A DNA stretch of 64,000 nucleotides from Bacteroidales bacterium (GTDB lineage Bacteria; Bacteroidota; Bacteroidia; Bacteroidales; UBA3663): assembly GCA_017449065.1 (NCBI GenBank), contig JAFSKF010000042.1, forward strand, positions 1 to 64,000, read 5' to 3'. Both the position numbers and the translations under genes were made by a program. Below are positions 33,616 through 43,779 of this stretch, piece by piece. Each line of letters begins with the position of its first letter. Within the stretch, counting starts at the first letter, position 1. The notes below the pieces were generated by a model that saw only the letters and a list, made by a program, of their open reading frames with translations, made no database searches and was not told the origin of the DNA.

Positions 33616-36072
33616 ATGAGTAAGATAACACTGGATTTTGAAAGTTTCAGCGATCATCGTCTGGAAGGATCGGCAGTATTGCCGCTTTTCCCCGATGGAA
33701 TGCCTGAACTCATTCTGGACAAAGACAAGTTCAACGCCGACGAACTGCCCATCATCGCTTCGCGCGACCTGGTGTTGTTCCCGAACATGACCATGCCGAT
33801 TGTGCTGGGTCGTGAGCGATCAATCCGCGTTGCCAAAGAAGCAGAACAAAACAAAACTTACATAGGACTGATTGCACAAAAGGATGCCAGAGTGGAAGAT
33901 CCCGGACAGAAGGATCTGTATCGGATGGGATGTCTGGCAGAGGTGATGAAAAGTCTGGAGATGCCCGATGGAACGCTGAATGTGTTCCTTCAGGGTCGTG
34001 TGCTGATCCGCTTGGACCGGTTGGTACAGACCGAACCTTATCTGACGGGCGAAGTGCATGTGGTGGAAGAAAAGAAAATCGTAGAAGGCGACCAGCACCT
34101 GCGTGCTTTGATGAGTAACATCAAGGAGGATCTGAAATCCTTCTCGAAACTCATTGACAACAACCTGCCAGCCGAAATCAATTTTGCCATCAGCAATTTC
34201 TCCGATAGCGCTTTCCTTATCAACTTCCTGTGCGGCAGTTTCCCGATGAAAGTGTCCCGACGTCAGGAGTTGTTGGAGTGTGTGGATATGTACGACCGCG
34301 CTGTACGTCTCTCGGCAGTTATCAATCAGGAACTGCAGTTCGCACAGATCAAGAGCAATCTGCACGAGCGCACGCAAGCAAACATCAACGAACAGCAGCG
34401 TCAGGCCTATCTGCACAACCAGATTCACACCATTCAGGAGGCTTTGGGAGAAACCCAGCAGGACGATGTGGACAAGCTGCAGTCGAAAGCCAAAGAGAAG
34501 ACCTGGAGCGCCAAGGTAGCCGATACGTTCCAGAAGGAACTGACAAAATTGCAGCGCATGAACGACCAGAGCCCGGACTACAGCGTGCAGTATAACTACT
34601 TACAGACGTTTGTCGATCTGCCTTGGGGGCACCTGACCAACGATTCGCTCGACTTGAAGCGCGCCAAACGGGTGCTCGACCACGATCACTATGGTCTCGA
34701 CAAGGTGAAGGAGCGCATTCTGGAACATCTGGCAGTATTGAAGATGCGTGGCGATATGAAGTCGCCGATCCTCTGTCTGTACGGCCCTCCCGGGGTGGGT
34801 AAGACCTCGTTGGGCAAGAGCATCGCCGAAGCCTTGAAGCGCAGCTATGTACGTATCTCGTTGGGCGGTTTGCACGATGAAGCCGAAATTCGTGGACACC
34901 GTCGCACCTACATCGGCGCTATGCCCGGACGTATCATCTCAGGTCTGTTGAAGGCGGGTTCCGACAATCCCGTGTTCGTGCTCGATGAGATCGATAAGAT
35001 TTCTGGCGATTTCCGCGGCGATCCGTCCTCGGCGCTGCTCGAAGTGCTCGATCCGGAACAGAACGCCAACTTCCACGATAACTTCTTAGACGTGGATTAC
35101 GACCTTTCGAAGGTGCTGTTTATTGCCACTGCCAACGATTTGGCTCCCATCGCCGCTCCATTGCGCGACCGTATGGAAATCATCGACCTTTCCGGCTACA
35201 TCATGGAGGAAAAAGTCGAAATCGGCGAACGCCACCTGTTGCCCAAACAGAAAGAGGAACACGGTTTGAAGAATGTGAAGTTCTCGATTCCGAGAAACGT
35301 GATGGAGGCAATCATCGACCGCTATACCCGGGAAAGCGGTGTGCGTCTTCTCGACAAGCGTCTGGCAAAGATCATGCGCAAGATTGCCTGGCACGAAGCC
35401 AATGGTGAAGAAGTTCCGGCACGTCTGCGCATCGAGGACCTGAAAGAATACTTGGGTATGCCCGACTATGATCCGGACAAATACGAGGGCAACGACTATG
35501 CCGGCGTAGTGACCGGTCTGGCCTGGACCTCTGTGGGCGGCACGATTCTGATGGTAGAGTCGTCGCTCAGCAAGAGCAAGGGCGAGAAGCTGACGCTGAC
35601 CGGCAATCTGGGCGATGTGATGAAAGAGAGTGCAACGCTGGCGCTGCAATGGATTCGCTCAAACGCCGACTATCTGGAGATTCCGGAAGAGGTGTTCAAC
35701 AACTACACCGTTCACATCCACTGTCCGGAAGGTGCCATCCCCAAGGACGGACCTTCTGCCGGCATTACGATGGTAACGTCTTTAGCATCGTCGTTCACCC
35801 AGCGAAAAGTGCGTGCCAACATCGCCATGACCGGAGAGATTACCCTCCGCGGGCGCGTCATTCCTATCGGCGGCGTGAAAGAGAAGATCCTGGCGGCCAA
35901 ACGCGCAGGTATCACCGACCTTGTGCTCTGTATCGACAATAAGAAAGATGTGGAAGACATCAAACCGGAGTATTGCACAGGACTGACCTTCCACTATGTA
36001 CGCGACGTAAAGGACGTGCTCGAATTCGCCCTTCTGCCCGAAAAGGTGAAACATCCGAAGAAACTCTATTGA
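33616..36072 (+). CDS. lon: ATP-dependent Lon protease
   Basis: Cytosolic AAA+ serine protease for misfolded and regulatory proteins, 818 residues. N-terminal substrate domain (LPIIASRDLVLFPNMTMPI), Walker A GPPGVGKTS (~390), Walker B VFVLDEIDK, and the Ser/Lys dyad in KDGPSAGITM and GGVKEKILAAK. I use ATG 33616 (MSKITLDF) because an earlier in-frame ATG lies inside the S9 peptidase gene. Confidence 0.96.
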   Translation: MSKITLDFESFSDHRLEGSAVLPLFPDGMPELILDKDKFNADELPIIASRDLVLFPNMTMPIVLGRERSIRVAKEAEQNKTYIGLIAQKDARVEDPGQKDLYRMGCLAEVMKSLEMPDGTLNVFLQGRVLIRLDRLVQTEPYLTGEVHVVEEKKIVEGDQHLRALMSNIKEDLKSFSKLIDNNLPAEINFAISNFSDSAFLINFLCGSFPMKVSRRQELLECVDMYDRAVRLSAVINQELQFAQIKSNLHERTQANINEQQRQAYLHNQIHTIQEALGETQQDDVDKLQSKAKEKTWSAKVADTFQKELTKLQRMNDQSPDYSVQYNYLQTFVDLPWGHLTNDSLDLKRAKRVLDHDHYGLDKVKERILEHLAVLKMRGDMKSPILCLYGPPGVGKTSLGKSIAEALKRSYVRISLGGLHDEAEIRGHRRTYIGAMPGRIISGLLKAGSDNPVFVLDEIDKISGDFRGDPSSALLEVLDPEQNANFHDNFLDVDYDLSKVLFIATANDLAPIAAPLRDRMEIIDLSGYIMEEKVEIGERHLLPKQKEEHGLKNVKFSIPRNVMEAIIDRYTRESGVRLLDKRLAKIMRKIAWHEANGEEVPARLRIEDLKEYLGMPDYDPDKYEGNDYAGVVTGLAWTSVGGTILMVESSLSKSKGEKLTLTGNLGDVMKESATLALQWIRSNADYLEIPEEVFNNYTVHIHCPEGAIPKDGPSAGITMVTSLASSFTQRKVRANIAMTGEITLRGRVIPIGGVKEKILAAKRAGITDLVLCIDNKKDVEDIKPEYCTGLTFHYVRDVKDVLEFALLPEKVKHPKKLY

Positions 36073-36101
36073 TAAACTTCCGACATAAAATCTCTTGATA
36101 T
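36066..36101. other. Short spacer between lon and the antiporter gene
   Basis: No promoter or terminator is visible in this gap, so lon and the antiporter gene are probably cotranscribed. Confidence 0.4.
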
Positions 36102-38369
36102 ATGATACATGATCTGGGTATAATCATGATAGTAGCCGGCGTAATCAGTTTGCTGTTCAAGAAACTGAAGCAGCCGGTAGTACTCGGGTATATTGTCGCT
36201 GGACTGCTCGCCGGTCCGTATGTCGCCGGTTCTTCGTGGGTGAATGTGGAAAGTGCAGAAACCTGGGGACAGGTGGGTGTGATCTTCCTGCTGTTCTCTT
36301 TGGGTTTGGAGTTTTCGTTCAAGAAACTCCTGCAAATGGGATCGACGGCATTCATCGGCTGTATTACGATTGTGATTGGCATGATGACTTCCGGCTTCCT
36401 CCTGGGACGTTTGATGGGATGGACAGAGATGAACTCGCTCTTCCTGGGCGGTATGCTCTGTATGTCGAGTACCACGATTGTTTTCAAGGCATTGGACGAT
36501 CTGGGATTGCGACAGCAGAAGTTCGCCGGCATCTGCTTCGGCATTCTGGTGGTGGAAGACCTGTTCGCTGTCGTGCTGATGGTGTTGTTGGCTTCGATTG
36601 CTGTCAAACAGCAGTTCGACGGACAGGAGATGCTCGGACAGGTGGCAAAACTGGCGGCTTATCTGCTGTTTTGGTTTGTGGCTGGAATTATGATTATTCC
36701 GACCTTCCTGAAGAAATTCCGGCAATACTTGAACGATGAAACGATGACTATTGTGGCACTCGGCTTGTGCTTGGGTATGGTGCTGTTGGCACAAGGTGCC
36801 GGATTCAGTGAAGCATTGGGCGCCTTTGTGATGGGTTCCATCCTGGCAGAAACGGTTGAAGCAGAACGCATTGAACACTTGGTAAGTCCGGTGAAGAATC
36901 TGTTTGGTGCCATCTTCTTTGTGTCTGTGGGTATGATGATCGATCCTGCTATTCTGGCAGCTTATTGGCTGCCGATCTCGATTGTGACGCTGACGGTCAT
37001 TGGCGGACAGATTGTTTTCGCATCGTTGGGCATCGTGCTCTCCGGACAACCTTTGAAAATTGCGATGCAATCGGCGTTTGCCCTGACCCAAGTGGGAGAA
37101 TTTGCCTTCATCATTGCCCAGTTTGGCGAAAGCATCGGCGTAACGGAAAAGTTCCTTTATCCGGTGGTAGTTGCCGTTTCGGTCATCACCACCTTCCTGA
37201 CGCCTTATACTTTGCGTCTGGCAGCTCCGGCCTACGAGTGGGTGAATGCCCACATGCCATCGAAGGTTCAGGTGGTGCTCGACAAACTGGCAACCGGCAA
37301 GAATACCATCCGACAGCAAAGCATCATGCGCGAATTGCTGAAGAAGATCGGACTGAATGTGGCAATCTATTTTATCGTATGTATGTTCATTACCGGCTTG
37401 TACATGCAGTTCCTGTCGGATCTGATTGTCAACTTGGTGAACACCTGGTTGCCGGTCGATTGGGATTGGGTCGGCAAATCGGTCGGACTCATGGTTATTC
37501 TGGTGACCCTTTCTCCGTTTATCTATAAGATGGTGACCAAGCATCTGCACTCGAAAGAGACACACACGCTTTGGCTGACTGGCATCTATCAGAGAGTTTC
37601 TCTCATTGCACTTTTCGTGGCACGTCTGTTGCTCGGCCTGATGTTCATTATTTTCTGTATTTCTCACTACTTCACGCTGACATCGGGCGTATTGGTAGCC
37701 ATTGCCTTGAGTGTGGTCATGCTGATGCTTTTCTCGAAGAAGATTCATTTGCAGTCTTCGTTCATCGAGGAGAACTTCATGTCGAACCTGTCCGCCCGTG
37801 AAGTGGAACAGGATCGTAACCGTGCCGTGAAGAAGGAACTGGAACAGGAATTGCTGAACTACGACCTGCATTTGGCAGATTTCGAGATTTCTCCCGAGTC
37901 GATCTATTGCGGACGCAAACTGGTTGACCTGGATTTGCGTCGCACGTGCGGCGTGAATGTGGTCCGCATTATTCGCGGCGGACTGAATGTCAATATTCCC
38001 GGAGGCAGCGAACGTCTGTATCCGCACGACCGGATTGTAGTTGCCGGTAGCGATGAACAGATTATTCAGTTCCAGGCACAACTGCAAACTGCCGAAAAAC
38101 GCGGTGAAGAGCTGATTGCAGAAAAAGGTCTCGATTCCCGTCGGACCGCCGTTTCTTTGCAGCAGCTGTTGGTTACTGCCGATATGGAATTCTGCGGAAA
38201 GACGCTGGCTGAATCGCACATTCGCGAAAAGGCACAATGCGCTGTATTGGGCATCGAACATCAAGGGTTGACTCTGATGAATCCGGATGCTTCAACGCTT
38301 CTGGCCGAAGGAGATACCCTGATTCTGGCCGGTGAAGCAGAACAGATTCAAATGTTATTGGAAGGCTGA
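36102..38369 (+). CDS. CPA2-type cation/proton antiporter with regulatory RCK_C domain
   Basis: 755-residue inner-membrane transporter. The N-terminal ~400 residues show the KefB/KefC-type exchanger fold (GYIVAGLLAGP, LEFSFKKL, SSTTIVFKALDD, VVEDLFAVV with the conserved acidic pair, FVSVGMMIDP). A further group of hydrophobic segments (~430-550) follows, then soluble regions with the RCK_C/TrkA_C pattern (IYCGRKLVDLDLR...HDRIVVAGSDEQI and FCGKTLAESHIR...LLAEGDTLILAGE), apparently two copies. A role in K+ or Na+/H+ exchange is inferred. Ends before a shared terminator. Confidence 0.85.
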   Translation: MIHDLGIIMIVAGVISLLFKKLKQPVVLGYIVAGLLAGPYVAGSSWVNVESAETWGQVGVIFLLFSLGLEFSFKKLLQMGSTAFIGCITIVIGMMTSGFLLGRLMGWTEMNSLFLGGMLCMSSTTIVFKALDDLGLRQQKFAGICFGILVVEDLFAVVLMVLLASIAVKQQFDGQEMLGQVAKLAAYLLFWFVAGIMIIPTFLKKFRQYLNDETMTIVALGLCLGMVLLAQGAGFSEALGAFVMGSILAETVEAERIEHLVSPVKNLFGAIFFVSVGMMIDPAILAAYWLPISIVTLTVIGGQIVFASLGIVLSGQPLKIAMQSAFALTQVGEFAFIIAQFGESIGVTEKFLYPVVVAVSVITTFLTPYTLRLAAPAYEWVNAHMPSKVQVVLDKLATGKNTIRQQSIMRELLKKIGLNVAIYFIVCMFITGLYMQFLSDLIVNLVNTWLPVDWDWVGKSVGLMVILVTLSPFIYKMVTKHLHSKETHTLWLTGIYQRVSLIALFVARLLLGLMFIIFCISHYFTLTSGVLVAIALSVVMLMLFSKKIHLQSSFIEENFMSNLSAREVEQDRNRAVKKELEQELLNYDLHLADFEISPESIYCGRKLVDLDLRRTCGVNVVRIIRGGLNVNIPGGSERLYPHDRIVVAGSDEQIIQFQAQLQTAEKRGEELIAEKGLDSRRTAVSLQQLLVTADMEFCGKTLAESHIREKAQCAVLGIEHQGLTLMNPDASTLLAEGDTLILAGEAEQIQMLLEG

Positions 38370-38421
38370 TCATCCCATCCTCCAACGCAATTGGAGATTC
38401 CTGACACCTTTTAGAATTTAT

Positions 38422-38458
38422 AAAAAACTCGGAGCAAGCTATTTGCCCCGAGTTTTTT
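38422..38458. terminator. Bidirectional terminator
   Basis: 16-nt arms (38422-38437 and 38443-38458) complementary at 15 positions around a 5-nt loop, with A and T runs at the ends; shared by the antiporter gene and the convergent GH27 gene. Confidence 0.92.
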
Positions 38459-38477
38459 GTCTGGAAAAAAGATAAGA

Positions 38478-40967
38478 TTATTTTTCCATAATCACGCGAC
38501 CGTTACGTATCTGCAAGCCCTTGGCCGATACCGACGGACGTCCCTGCAAATCGTAAACCGCAGTAGTCTTACTCCGATTGCCCGATTTCAGATCCGAAAC
38601 AACGGAAAGGGAAACCGGCTCTTTATCGCCTAAGCGGTAGAGCTTCACGCCGTGACTCGGAACCTCCACATTCAACGTGCCGACTGCACTACCTACGCTT
38701 TGCTTTGCCCAGATATCGTAAACCGGTACCGTTTCGCCTGCAGCATAGCCCAATTGGGTAAGATCAAAGTCGTATCCGCTCTTAGCAGTTACATAGAAGA
38801 GGAACTCCATCGTGGTGCCGGATGACGAAGTGTTATCGGTGTCACAGCTGGAATCGTAACCGCAAAGGGCGCGGAAAGTCCGGTAGTTATGGCCTTCAGG
38901 CAGGTCGTAAATCAGCGTACACTGGGCATTCATGCCAAGACCCGTATCATACGACTGTCCGTCCACACGCAACGTACCGTTCTCAACATTCTTGTTCACG
39001 TGCAACGTTCCCCATTCTGACGTGTAGGAAGTCTGTTTCAGCGTAGTGAGCAAGATTTCGTTTCCGTCAGCATCGATGAGCACCGGATTGATGAGGTCGG
39101 CCCGGTCATAGGCGAATCCGTCGCCATAGTTGCTCACCACAATCTTCAGTTGCTCGGCATTGGTAACGTCGCACGACAGCTGCATACTCTTCACGCCCGA
39201 ACGGCTGATGAGGCCTGACTTAGCGGCATAGTCATCCTGTTCACCGCTAAGCGGATTCTGGTTGAATACCATGAAACGCAGACTCGTTGTTGAACCGTTC
39301 TGTCCGATGCCGGAGTCGTCGGCAGCACCCATCGCCTTAAAGCGCACCACATCCATATCGTTCGGGATCTGGAAGAAGATGGCTGCATTGGCATCGGTTG
39401 AGAAACCACGATCGTAGGTAACTCCCATCACCTTCATGCTTCCGCCGTTATCAACGTTCTTGTTTTCATAAACACGGTTAAAATAAGAAGCCGTATAGGC
39501 GCGCGTCTTGTAAGTACCCGTCAGTGGCACCTCTGTTCCGTCGCGCAGCACCAGCGTCGGATTGATCCAGTCGCCGTGATCGTAGTTGTAGTTATCGCCT
39601 CCGTCATCGACCACCAGCACCAGCGTCTTGCTGCCAGCCGGCCACTCGATGTCAACATCCACCGCATGTCCGTCGGTGGTATAAGCCACCACCTCCGATT
39701 TATAGAGCGCCTTACTGCCTACCACCCAGCGGTTGTTGTCACGCTGGAAGCAAGCCAGGTATCGGTTCCCGGTTTCCGGGTCTTCGCTCGTCCAGATCAC
39801 CCGTCCGTTGTCTTCATCGTTCAGAATCTGACGGGCATTCTGTCCGTACTTATGCATCCGGTGATACTCCTCGTTGTTGAGCAGCGAAAGTGTGAAGGCA
39901 TCATTCTTGGTCATTTCTCCGCCAAAGAACAAAGGTGAATGGCAGATGCCCCACAATGACATCATGGTCAGCTGTTCGTTCTGCGAAAGGTTCGTCCAAC
40001 GTCCTTTATCGGCATTGGTATAACCGGCATCAGCAATCGTCATCGCAATCTGTCCGAGCGGGAGCATATCGCAATCGGCGTAGTTACCCAGTCGGGCATA
40101 CTGGCTCCACTCGTGGGCCTCATTAAACACGGCATCCACCGCACTCCAGTTGTCCCACAGATCGTCCATCATGCGCCACATATTGGCATTGTCGAGACAT
40201 TCCTGCGCATATTGATACTGTGTTTTGCCTGGCGAAAGCGAAAGCACGATGGGACGTCCTGTCTGGTCGATGGCTTTGCGTATCATGTGGATCTCGTCGG
40301 TATAGAACGGACGGCTCAGGTCGTCGATCTTCAGGAAATCCACGCCCCACTCGGCATAGAGGTCCATGATGCTGTTATAATACAGCTGACCGGCCTCGTT
40401 ATTTTGCACCAGCAAATTATCCTTTAGCCATGTGCAAGGGGATGTCGTCCCGTTATAAACCTGACTCCACGGAGTCGATTCGCTGCCTTTCAGGGTATAG
40501 CTGCTTCCTACCACCGACTTCGGCACTCCTCGCATGATGTGAATGCCGAACTTCAATCCCATCTTGTGGATACTGTCGGCCAAAGCCTTAAAGCCAATAT
40601 TCTGTCCGTCCTGCATACACGATGGGAAACGCGTGGGCGAAGGCAGATATCGTCCGGACTGGTCGAGCACATAATCCTGAGTGCCTTTTTGGTTGTAGTT
40701 TCCTCCACCCAGCGACGGATGGTTGCAATACCAGCGGATATCGATTACCACATACTCCCATCCGTGGCGAACCAAATCGTTCTCCACCAGATAGCGTGCA
40801 TTCTGCATCACCTCTTTTTCGGTAACGCTCGAATAGTAGCAATCCCACGAGTTCCATCCCATCGGCGGTGTCATCGCCCACGTACGGAACGTTGCCATTT
40901 CTTCTTGTGCGAAAGTTATCCCTATAGATAACAACAGAGCACCTAAAGTCAGTAAAGCCTTTTTCAT
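38478..40967 (-). CDS. GH27 alpha-galactosidase with NPCBM-like domains and T9SS tail
   Basis: Secreted glycosidase removing terminal alpha-galactose (or related sugars), 829 residues. Signal peptide to about residue 20. GH27 barrel: PPMGWNSWDCYYSS, YVVIDIRW, the nucleophile Asp in DFLKIDDLS (~215) and the acid/base in RMMDDLWDNW (~270). Two NPCBM-type beta-sandwich modules follow (~480-600 and ~610-740). The C-terminus AVYDLQGRPSVSAKGLQIRN and its basic end fit a T9SS type A sorting signal, so it is probably surface exported. Transcribed alone from 41034-41065. Confidence 0.9.
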   Translation of the reverse strand: MKKALLTLGALLLSIGITFAQEEMATFRTWAMTPPMGWNSWDCYYSSVTEKEVMQNARYLVENDLVRHGWEYVVIDIRWYCNHPSLGGGNYNQKGTQDYVLDQSGRYLPSPTRFPSCMQDGQNIGFKALADSIHKMGLKFGIHIMRGVPKSVVGSSYTLKGSESTPWSQVYNGTTSPCTWLKDNLLVQNNEAGQLYYNSIMDLYAEWGVDFLKIDDLSRPFYTDEIHMIRKAIDQTGRPIVLSLSPGKTQYQYAQECLDNANMWRMMDDLWDNWSAVDAVFNEAHEWSQYARLGNYADCDMLPLGQIAMTIADAGYTNADKGRWTNLSQNEQLTMMSLWGICHSPLFFGGEMTKNDAFTLSLLNNEEYHRMHKYGQNARQILNDEDNGRVIWTSEDPETGNRYLACFQRDNNRWVVGSKALYKSEVVAYTTDGHAVDVDIEWPAGSKTLVLVVDDGGDNYNYDHGDWINPTLVLRDGTEVPLTGTYKTRAYTASYFNRVYENKNVDNGGSMKVMGVTYDRGFSTDANAAIFFQIPNDMDVVRFKAMGAADDSGIGQNGSTTSLRFMVFNQNPLSGEQDDYAAKSGLISRSGVKSMQLSCDVTNAEQLKIVVSNYGDGFAYDRADLINPVLIDADGNEILLTTLKQTSYTSEWGTLHVNKNVENGTLRVDGQSYDTGLGMNAQCTLIYDLPEGHNYRTFRALCGYDSSCDTDNTSSSGTTMEFLFYVTAKSGYDFDLTQLGYAAGETVPVYDIWAKQSVGSAVGTLNVEVPSHGVKLYRLGDKEPVSLSVVSDLKSGNRSKTTAVYDLQGRPSVSAKGLQIRNGRVIMEK

Positions 40968-41033
40968 CGGTTAGTTAGTTTTGTATTGTTACGTAGAATA
41001 AACTGTTATGTCTTCAAAGTGGTAAATACGGTG

Positions 41034-41065
41034 CAAATATAACAATTATTTCAATAGGCTGCAAA
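41034..41065 (-). promoter_or_regulatory. GH27 promoter
   Basis: -7 TATATTTG at 41041-41034 and -33 TTTG at 41065-41062 on the minus strand, 20-bp spacer; leader about 60 nt. Confidence 0.75.
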
Positions 41066-41153
41066 CAGAATGGCAAAAAAAGATTAGCCAAGGCGTAAAA
41101 AGATGGAATGAAATCCAAGCATTTAGATTTTTTTTCCAATAAACTGGTAAAAA

Positions 41154-41186
41154 TTTGGATATATCGGGAAAAGATACGTACCTTTG
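41154..41186 (+). promoter_or_regulatory. ridA promoter
   Basis: -33 TTTG at 41154-41157 and -7 TACCTTTG at 41179-41186 with a 21-bp spacer; it predicts an unusually long leader of about 140 nt. Confidence 0.7.
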
Positions 41187-41242
41187 CGGCATCTTTTTTG
41201 ACTCTCAAAACAAAAGCTATCAGGAATGCCTTTTTTGCGGCA

Positions 41243-41293
41243 TAACTGAAGAAATATTTTTTCCTAACTGAAGAAAAAATTTTTCTTAACTGA
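41243..41293 (+). repeat. 22-nt tandem repeat in the ridA leader
   Basis: TAACTGA recurs at 41243, 41265 and 41287, 22 nt apart; the first two units read TAACTGAAGAAA followed by A/T sequence. With the two promoters this is all I see in the 362-bp gap 40968-41329. Confidence 0.8.
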
Positions 41294-41329
41294 GCAGCAA
41301 AAAATACATCACTAAAACCAACCAGAAAA

Positions 41330-41707
41330 ATGAAAGTAATCAGCACCCCTAAAGCTCCCGCTGCCATCGGTCCCTACAGTCAGGCCATTCAAGTCGGGAA
41401 CCACGTTTACACCTCCGGACAGATTCCCATCAATCCGGCAACAGGTGCCTTTGTGGAAGGCGGCATCGAAGAACAGACACGCCAAGCCCTCAGCAACGTT
41501 CAGGCAATTCTGAAAGAAGCCGGGTTGACAATGGGCAACGTTGTGAAGACTACCGTATTCATGGCCGACATGAACGATTTTGCCCGAATGAATGCCGTCT
41601 ATGCGGAATTCTTTACTGAGCCCTATCCTGCCCGATCGGCTGTAGCCGTCAAAACGTTGCCCAAAGGTGCTTTAGTAGAAATAGAAGTGGTTGCTGAAGT
41701 GAATTAA
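41330..41707 (+). CDS. ridA: RidA enamine/imine deaminase
   Basis: Hydrolyses reactive 2-aminoacrylate-type enamines and imines released by PLP enzymes; small cytoplasmic trimer, 125 residues. Family signatures: GPYSQAIQVGNHVYTSGQIP, the active-site Arg in YPARSAVAVKTLPKGALVEIE. Its stop overlaps that of the convergent BspA-like gene by four bases (41704-41707). Confidence 0.95.
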   Translation: MKVISTPKAPAAIGPYSQAIQVGNHVYTSGQIPINPATGAFVEGGIEEQTRQALSNVQAILKEAGLTMGNVVKTTVFMADMNDFARMNAVYAEFFTEPYPARSAVAVKTLPKGALVEIEVVAEVN

Positions 41708-43707
41708 AGCATCACTTTAACCGAACGACCTTCCACGTTGACAATATATACCTGCCCGACAGGAAGCGCTATATATTCGGTGGCAGCCGAAACCCGACGT
41801 TGTGCAACGAGGGAACCGTCTGTCGCATAGATAGCAATCGTTTCTCCGCGCGTGAGTCCCTGTACGGATATTCCCTGACTGTATGGCAACACACGCATAG
41901 CAGAAGCACGAGTGGTACTAATCGCCGAAGGATCGGCTTCGAAAGCAACGGAAAGTATCGCCTTACCTGTAATGTTAGGTGTGGTGTAAGATCCATCCGA
42001 CTGAACTTCGCTGGTCACATCGGTATCGTTGAACACCACGCTATGCAGCACATAACCGTCGGCGGCCGTAATCCGGAACGTGCAGGCAGTTCCGTAGGCG
42101 ACAGTCTGCTCTAAGGCTCCCTGTTCGGAAGTGCGAATCAGCAGACTTGTCTCAATCGCCTTGAACGATACGCTGAGTGTTTCTTTTCCGTTTATTGCCG
42201 GAATAGTAAAAGTCTGAATATTGAGTTCCGGAATCACAATCACATCTTTGCCATTCAAAAGCACCTTATCCACCACATAGCCGTAATCCGGCACTAAGAG
42301 GATGTTCACGTCAGTTCCTTCTTCGACATACTCGCTCATCGTGGTATTGCGCACCTGCTTACCTAAAGCCTGCACGGTACCGCCTCCCGTTGCTTCGACT
42401 GTAAACGGCCAACGTGTAACAGCTGCTCCTTCTCCTTCCTCGATGCGCAGGAAGTTCGACCAATAGGCTGTCTGGCTGTAACCGGGCACTTCTTTCGTCT
42501 CATACATCCTGACCGTATCGGAGTAATATCCTTTAGGATAATTTTGTCCTAACCAGTACTCTTCCCACCATTGGGCCCATTGCAAAGAATCCAATTCTCC
42601 TTTTTCAAATTGCGTACGGATAAGCTCATCAACAAGGACTTGCTGTTCAGAAGCTACTTTGCTGCCCTTCGGCACATAAAGCGTGGCTGTCATATATGTC
42701 TGAGCATGGAAAGCATTCTCCGGAATGGAGATAGCATCCGGACGGCGAACCGTAATGCTCTGCAGATTGAGACAGCCGGTAAATGTGTTTTCTCCGATTC
42801 TGCTAATTCTCGAACCGATCACCAAATCGGTAAGCGCCAACGGCTTGTCTCCCCATCCGCCACTCAAAGCGTAATCTTCAATTTCCTCGACGGCATCGGG
42901 CAATACTAAACGTTTCAGGGCGTAGCATCCCGAAAGGCCTCCCCAAGCAATCTTCTTGATATTCGGACTCAGAACCAACTCGGTCAGATTGTAAGCATCA
43001 CCATAGAGAATACAATAAGGGATTTCAGTCACATAAGGCCCGAACTCCACGCGCTGCAGTTTGCCGTTCTGGTACCAGTTGTCGATAAGAGAAGAAGGTG
43101 CTTGCCATCCGCCGCAATTACGTCCGATGTAGGCCTGCAGGATATTCGGGAAAGCGAAAGCTCTGCCCCAATAGCCTCCGGCATTAATCCACTCGGGACT
43201 GTCCTCGATGGTGAGTGTCTGCACACCTTCACAACTAAACGCCATACCGCCGATTTCCGTTACCGATGCAGGGATTACCACATGTGTAAAAGCATGGCAT
43301 CTTTCGAATGCGCAATCGCTGATGGTGGTTACCGTGTTAGGAATATCGACATCGGTCAGGCCTGTACAATCGCTAAAGGCATATCCTCCGATGACACGCA
43401 AACCAACGGGAAGAATAACTTTAGAAAGCCCGGCACAACTTTTGAAGGCATTCTCGCCGATAGCGGTCACACGGAACGAAACGCCCTGATAGTCAACAGT
43501 TGCCGGAACCGTAACAACACCTGCATAACTGGGCACAACGTTGTTGGGGTCGAACTCCAGCTCTTTGAATGTCACTTCAACCGTTCTTTCGGACATAGAA
43601 ATCACCTTGTAGAATATGCCATCGGCTTGAAAATCGTAGGCATTGGCTACATTTCCCAACAGCAACAGCATACCAATCGCAAAGAAATGTCTGAATTTGT
43701 AGTTCAT
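41704..43707 (-). CDS. BspA-like leucine-rich-repeat surface protein
   Basis: 667 residues with a signal peptide. Residues ~60-330 carry LRR_5/BspA repeats of the form IGENAFKSCAGLSKVILP, IGGYAFSDCTGLTDVDIP, ISDCAFERCHAFTHVVIP. These are followed by a Trp-rich stretch, beta modules with 'GTDVNILLVPDYGYVVDKVLLNGK'-like Ig/InlB patterns (written here only as a class), and a T9SS-like end (IAIYATDGSLVAQRR...GRSVKVML). Family members are surface adhesins or scaffold proteins; no ligand can be inferred. I chose the ATG at 43707 because the signal peptide begins at MNYKFRHF. Confidence 0.85.
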   Translation of the reverse strand: MNYKFRHFFAIGMLLLLGNVANAYDFQADGIFYKVISMSERTVEVTFKELEFDPNNVVPSYAGVVTVPATVDYQGVSFRVTAIGENAFKSCAGLSKVILPVGLRVIGGYAFSDCTGLTDVDIPNTVTTISDCAFERCHAFTHVVIPASVTEIGGMAFSCEGVQTLTIEDSPEWINAGGYWGRAFAFPNILQAYIGRNCGGWQAPSSLIDNWYQNGKLQRVEFGPYVTEIPYCILYGDAYNLTELVLSPNIKKIAWGGLSGCYALKRLVLPDAVEEIEDYALSGGWGDKPLALTDLVIGSRISRIGENTFTGCLNLQSITVRRPDAISIPENAFHAQTYMTATLYVPKGSKVASEQQVLVDELIRTQFEKGELDSLQWAQWWEEYWLGQNYPKGYYSDTVRMYETKEVPGYSQTAYWSNFLRIEEGEGAAVTRWPFTVEATGGGTVQALGKQVRNTTMSEYVEEGTDVNILLVPDYGYVVDKVLLNGKDVIVIPELNIQTFTIPAINGKETLSVSFKAIETSLLIRTSEQGALEQTVAYGTACTFRITAADGYVLHSVVFNDTDVTSEVQSDGSYTTPNITGKAILSVAFEADPSAISTTRASAMRVLPYSQGISVQGLTRGETIAIYATDGSLVAQRRVSAATEYIALPVGQVYIVNVEGRSVKVML

Positions 43708-43779
43708 AGTATCGTCCATTTACAGGGTTAAACATACAGGTTCTGATAGAGAACCATTCCATAATAAAACTTTCTGGGG

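Noticed and set aside
36066..38264. Open frame of 732 codons on the minus strand opposite the antiporter gene
   Set aside because: Its composition (very rich in His, Gln, Arg) is that of an antisense shadow of a membrane protein. The plus-strand frame has clear exchanger motifs, and there is no promoter for the minus frame.
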